Positions 6,325 through 8,808 of a stretch of 8,808 bases of DNA are shown here, in pieces. The DNA is from an uncultured Bdellovibrio sp. Lineage in GTDB: Bacteria > Bdellovibrionota > Bdellovibrionia > Bdellovibrionales > Bdellovibrionaceae. Positions within the stretch are counted from its first letter, which is position 1, and every line of letters begins with the position of its first letter. The translations under genes were made by a program, and so were the position numbers. Under the pieces are notes generated by a model. That model was given only the letters and a program-made list of their open reading frames with translations. It was not told where the DNA came from and did not search any database. Location: positions 1 through 8,808 of the forward strand of contig CAMLRE010000063.1 in the NCBI GenBank assembly GCA_946482355.1, given 5' to 3'.

Positions 6325-6506
6325 AATTAATTTTTGCTTTGGCTTTTATTTTATCTTTAAGCTCTTGTGGCATTAAAGGTAAACCTTTACCACCATTACC
6401 CGAAGAACCTTTAGTTTCAACTGAAGAAAAAGTTGAAACGACTTCTCAGCCTACAAAAGTTCAGCCTCTTAAAACAATTCCTGCAAAGAAAAAGAAAAGT
6501 AATTAA
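6321..6506 (+). CDS. Small LptM/YifL-like lipoprotein
   Basis: The 61-residue product has a short lipoprotein signal (MKLIFALAFILSLSSC) with lipobox LSSC, so Cys16 should be lipidated. The mature N-terminus CGIKGKPLPPLPEEP closely resembles CGLKGPLYFPP of E. coli LptM (formerly YifL), and the rest is a Pro/Lys-rich flexible tail. In E. coli that gene also lies directly upstream of dapF, so the order here supports the assignment. LptM assists assembly of the LptD/LptE lipopolysaccharide translocon in E. coli; that role here is inferred. Shine-Dalgarno AAGGA (6309-6313) stands seven bases before the ATG, which overlaps the previous stop by four bases. No sorting Asp at +2 is seen (+2 is Gly), which fits outer-membrane targeting by the E. 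coli rule. Because the protein is so short, similarity evidence rests mainly on the first ten mature residues. Confidence 0.8.
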   Translation: MKLIFALAFILSLSSCGIKGKPLPPLPEEPLVSTEEKVETTSQPTKVQPLKTIPAKKKKSN

Positions 6507-6509
6507 TTT

Positions 6510-7283
6510 ATGATTCACACCCACCAACTTTCTGGCGCCGGAAATACTTTTTCAGTCACTTGGGAATCTCCCGAGACTAAAGCTATTTCTGATCGTCCTA
6601 AATTTGTTCGTAGTGTGTGTGAAGTCACTAAAACCGATGGTTTTATTTTTCTGTCTTGGCTTGATGAAAATCAGCATCGATTACAATGGGATTTCTACAA
6701 CAACGACGGCTCAATGGCGGAAATGTGCGGAAACGCAACCCGCTGTGTGGCTTATTACGCCAAAAACGTGATGCATGTCGAAGGCAATCATTTAAAACTG
6801 CAAACCATTGCCGGTGCTATCGATATTAAAATTTTAGATAAAGAATTATTCGAAGTTAAAATGACAGCGGTACAAAAATTTTCACACCCGAAATATTTCT
6901 GGTGCGATACGGGTGTTCCACATATCGTGATCGAAATTCCAGATTACCCTAAATACCGTGATTTAAAATCTTACTGCCGTGAACTTCGCTTTCACGCTGA
7001 CTTTCAACCGCGCGGAACAAACGTGACTCTTGTTCAATTAGATACAGCGGCCAATAAAATGAAAGCCGTTTCTTACGAACGTGGCGTTGAAGATTTCACA
7101 GAAGCCTGTGGAACAGGCGCCATGGCAGCCGCTTACTATAACTTAAACAAACGTGGGCAAACCGAAACATTGGTTGAAATGCCCGGCGGATTACTTAAAA
7201 TGAATCTTTCAGACTTGCAGAACCCTTTAATGACCGGATCTGCAGTTCAATTAGGAGAATACGATGCAACAAAGAGCAACTGA
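6510..7283 (+). CDS. dapF: Diaminopimelate epimerase DapF
   Basis: DapF interconverts LL- and meso-diaminopimelate using two cysteines, supplying meso-DAP for peptidoglycan and lysine. The 257-residue protein contains both active-site regions: NNDGSMAEMCGNATRCVA with Cys73, and YERGVEDFTEACGTGAMAAA with Cys200. The opening HQLSGAGNTF corresponds to the usual MHGLGNDF, with Thr in place of Asp. PRGTNV (residues 168-172 region) is the typical binding strand. It is slightly shorter than E. coli DapF (274). The start three bases after the lipoprotein stop lacks a clear Shine-Dalgarno, so coupling to the upstream gene is likely. Its last 20 bases overlap the start of dapA. It belongs to a lptM-like, dapF, dapA, dapB run. 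Confidence 0.95.
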   Translation: MIHTHQLSGAGNTFSVTWESPETKAISDRPKFVRSVCEVTKTDGFIFLSWLDENQHRLQWDFYNNDGSMAEMCGNATRCVAYYAKNVMHVEGNHLKLQTIAGAIDIKILDKELFEVKMTAVQKFSHPKYFWCDTGVPHIVIEIPDYPKYRDLKSYCRELRFHADFQPRGTNVTLVQLDTAANKMKAVSYERGVEDFTEACGTGAMAAAYYNLNKRGQTETLVEMPGGLLKMNLSDLQNPLMTGSAVQLGEYDATKSN

Positions 7284-8157
7284 TTTTAACGGAGCTATTT
7301 CGGCTTTAGTTACACCTTTTTTAAATGGCGAAGTTGATTACGCCTCTTTAGAAAAGTTAGTGGCTTACCAACTTGATAACGGCATCAAAGGTTTTGTTGT
7401 TAACGGAACAACCGCTGAAAGCCCGACTTTAACTTCAGCCGAAGTAAGCAAAATCTTTTCTATGGTTCGCGCACAAGCCGGCGTTAATTTTCCGATTATT
7501 TTAGGAACTGGTTCTAATTCAACAGCTAAAACTGTTGAAGCGACAAAAAAAGCTTCTGAGCTTGGGGCCAATGCAGCGTTAGTAGTTGTGCCTTATTACA
7601 ATAAACCCCCGCAACGTGGTTTAGTTGAACACTTTAAAGCCGTGGCCAAAGAGTCTGAAGTTCCGGTCATTCTTTACAATGTTCCGGGCCGCACAATCAC
7701 AGGCATGACTGTAGATACTATTGCTGAATTAGCTGAAGTAAAAAATATTTTAGGTATTAAAGAAGCGACAGGTGATATTAAATTTGATCAAGAGTTAATT
7801 GCTCGTATGCCGAAAAACTTTTTAATGCTTTCAGGTGATGATCCGACTTACATCGACTTTTTAAAGTCTGGCGGTAAAGGCATTATTTCTGTGATGTCGA
7901 ACTTAATCACTAAAGAATGTTCTCGCTGGACAGATTTAATGATGAGCGGAAAAGTGACTGAAGCTGAAGCTGATTTTAAAAAATATTTAAAATTAATCGG
8001 CCAAATGTACTGCGAAGCTAATCCAATTCCGGTGAAATGGATGCTTTATAAAAAAGGTATTATCAAATCTCCTGAAATGCGTTTACCGCTTGTGACATTA
8101 GATAATAAGTTCCACGCCGAAATCACAGCTGAAATGCAATCTTTAGGATTATTATAA
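7264..8157 (+). CDS. dapA: 4-hydroxy-tetrahydrodipicolinate synthase DapA
   Basis: DapA condenses pyruvate with aspartate semialdehyde, the first committed step of the diaminopimelate/lysine branch, through a Schiff base on lysine. The 297-residue TIM-barrel protein has all expected active-site elements: GTTAESPTL with Thr49-Thr50 (the usual GTTGES with Ala for Gly, also known in other species), PYYNKP with Tyr111-Tyr112, YNVPGRT with Tyr138 and Arg143, and IKEATGD with the Schiff-base Lys166. The length is typical. AGGAG at 7253-7257, six bases before the ATG, lies inside dapF, and the two genes overlap by 20 bases. Whether lysine inhibits it cannot be told from reading alone. Its TAA shares one base with the dapB ATG. 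Confidence 0.97.
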   Translation: MQQRATDFNGAISALVTPFLNGEVDYASLEKLVAYQLDNGIKGFVVNGTTAESPTLTSAEVSKIFSMVRAQAGVNFPIILGTGSNSTAKTVEATKKASELGANAALVVVPYYNKPPQRGLVEHFKAVAKESEVPVILYNVPGRTITGMTVDTIAELAEVKNILGIKEATGDIKFDQELIARMPKNFLMLSGDDPTYIDFLKSGGKGIISVMSNLITKECSRWTDLMMSGKVTEAEADFKKYLKLIGQMYCEANPIPVKWMLYKKGIIKSPEMRLPLVTLDNKFHAEITAEMQSLGLL

Positions 8158-8808
8158 TGGCTAAAAAAATTAAGCTTGGTCTTTTTGGTTCAACAGGAAA
8201 AATGGGAGTGGCGATTCGCCAACTTCTAAAAAGTGACAGTGATTTTTCAGCCTTTGTTGAAGTTTGCAGTAAACCTACAGGTGATTTTGATTCAAGTTAT
8301 TCTGATTTAAAAAAAGTTCCAGCAAACACGCTAAAACAAGTTGATGTGTGGATTGATTTTTCTCGCCCGGAAGGATTAATGGATTTACTTCCGGTACTTC
8401 AACAAACGAAGAAACCTTTGATCAGTGGAACAACTGGTTTTGAAGGTAATCAATTTTCTAAAGTAGAAGCTACCAGCAAAAAAAATCCTATCTTTTGGGC
8501 TTCAAACATGAGCGTAGGTCTTTGGACAGTTCGCCAAGCGATTAAAGCACTTTCTACAATTTCACATTTTGATTTTGCTTTAGAAGAAATTCACCACACA
8601 CAGAAAAAAGATAATCCTTCAGGCACCGCAGTGACTTTACACAAAGATTTAGAAAAAGCTGTGGGTAAAAAGATTGCTCCGGCTGTAGGGCATCGTTTAG
8701 GTGGCGTTTTTGGTATTCATACCATTACTGCAGCGTCGCAAAGTGAAATGATTAAACTAGAACACAATGCTTTAAATCGTACGGTGTTTGCTGAAGGCGC
8801 ACTCAAAG
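8157..8808 (+). CDS. dapB: 4-hydroxy-tetrahydrodipicolinate reductase DapB (cut by window edge)
   Basis: DapB reduces the DapA product with NAD(P)H. I translated the frame from ATG 8157 to the edge: 217 complete codons, no stop. The nucleotide-binding loop is GLFGSTGKMG (residues 8-17), SGTTGF is at 90-95, ASNMSVG at 115-121, and the catalytic EIHHTQKKDNPSGTA at 144-158 carries His146, His147 and Lys150, matching His159, His160 and Lys163 of E. coli. GGVFGIHTI and LNRTVFAEGAL follow, which in relatives come near the C-terminus, so only about 25-30 residues should be missing. The stretch between CSKP (residue 37) and WIDFSRP is shorter than in E. coli, as in compact DapB forms. It starts by one-base overlap with dapA (TAATG) and has AGGA at 8145-8148. 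Confidence 0.95.
   Translation, partial: MAKKIKLGLFGSTGKMGVAIRQLLKSDSDFSAFVEVCSKPTGDFDSSYSDLKKVPANTLKQVDVWIDFSRPEGLMDLLPVLQQTKKPLISGTTGFEGNQFSKVEATSKKNPIFWASNMSVGLWTVRQAIKALSTISHFDFALEEIHHTQKKDNPSGTAVTLHKDLEKAVGKKIAPAVGHRLGGVFGIHTITAASQSEMIKLEHNALNRTVFAEGALK

Noticed and set aside
7365..7571. Minus-strand open frame inside dapA
   Set aside because: It is antisense to conserved DapA active-site codons.
1..8808. Search for insertion sequences, CRISPR repeats, tRNA/rRNA genes, attachment sites or foreign islands
   Set aside because: No repeat arrays, transposase-like proteins or RNA gene signatures were seen; genes are conserved, packed and in similar composition.

Overview
The window is an AT-rich bacterial chromosome segment of ordinary core genes with no mobile element, CRISPR array or stable RNA gene that I can see. 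The protein set (a Fis-type regulator beside dnaB, an FtsK with a very acidic linker, a secreted protein of no recognised family ahead of a lysine/cell-wall dap cluster) and the general protein style suggest a Gram-negative member of the Bdellovibrionota, close to Bdellovibrio or Pseudobdellovibrio. That placement is an inference from reading; no database search was run. The LptM-like lipoprotein and signal peptides fit a cell with an outer membrane.

Left part (1-2029), all on the minus strand, read right to left: queE (queuosine precursor synthesis), a Fis-family DNA-binding protein with a C-terminal tail, and the N-terminal 258 residues of the replicative helicase DnaB, which runs off the left edge. 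A perfect 10-bp inverted repeat lies in the queE-fis gap. A long stem-loop, whose loop can also pair with sequence next to the dnaB ribosome-binding site, lies in the fis-dnaB gap.

Middle (2030-4725), plus strand: ftsK, transcribed divergently from queE, with membrane segments, Lys-rich and then acidic linker, RecA-like motor and gamma (DNA-reading) domain. It is followed by a clean intrinsic terminator.

Right part (4726-8808), plus strand: a tightly packed run of six genes. These are a small exported protein with a strong ribosome-binding site and codons that look expression-optimised, an exported helical-repeat protein, a 61-residue LptM-like lipoprotein, dapF, dapA and the first 217 codons of dapB (cut by the right edge). 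Junctions are 1-nt (TAATG), 4-nt (ATGA), +3-nt, 20-nt overlap and 1-nt (TAATG), so translational coupling is likely throughout. DapA, DapB and DapF are three enzymes of the pathway to meso-diaminopimelate and lysine, feeding peptidoglycan.

The most unusual observation is a textbook-strength intrinsic terminator (11-bp perfect stem, 5-nt loop, seven T) that lies inside the signal-peptide codons of the second gene in this run, just after a stop/start overlap. It could separate the first gene from the dap genes in a translation-dependent way. I found no convincing new multi-gene system; most of the window is conserved housekeeping DNA.
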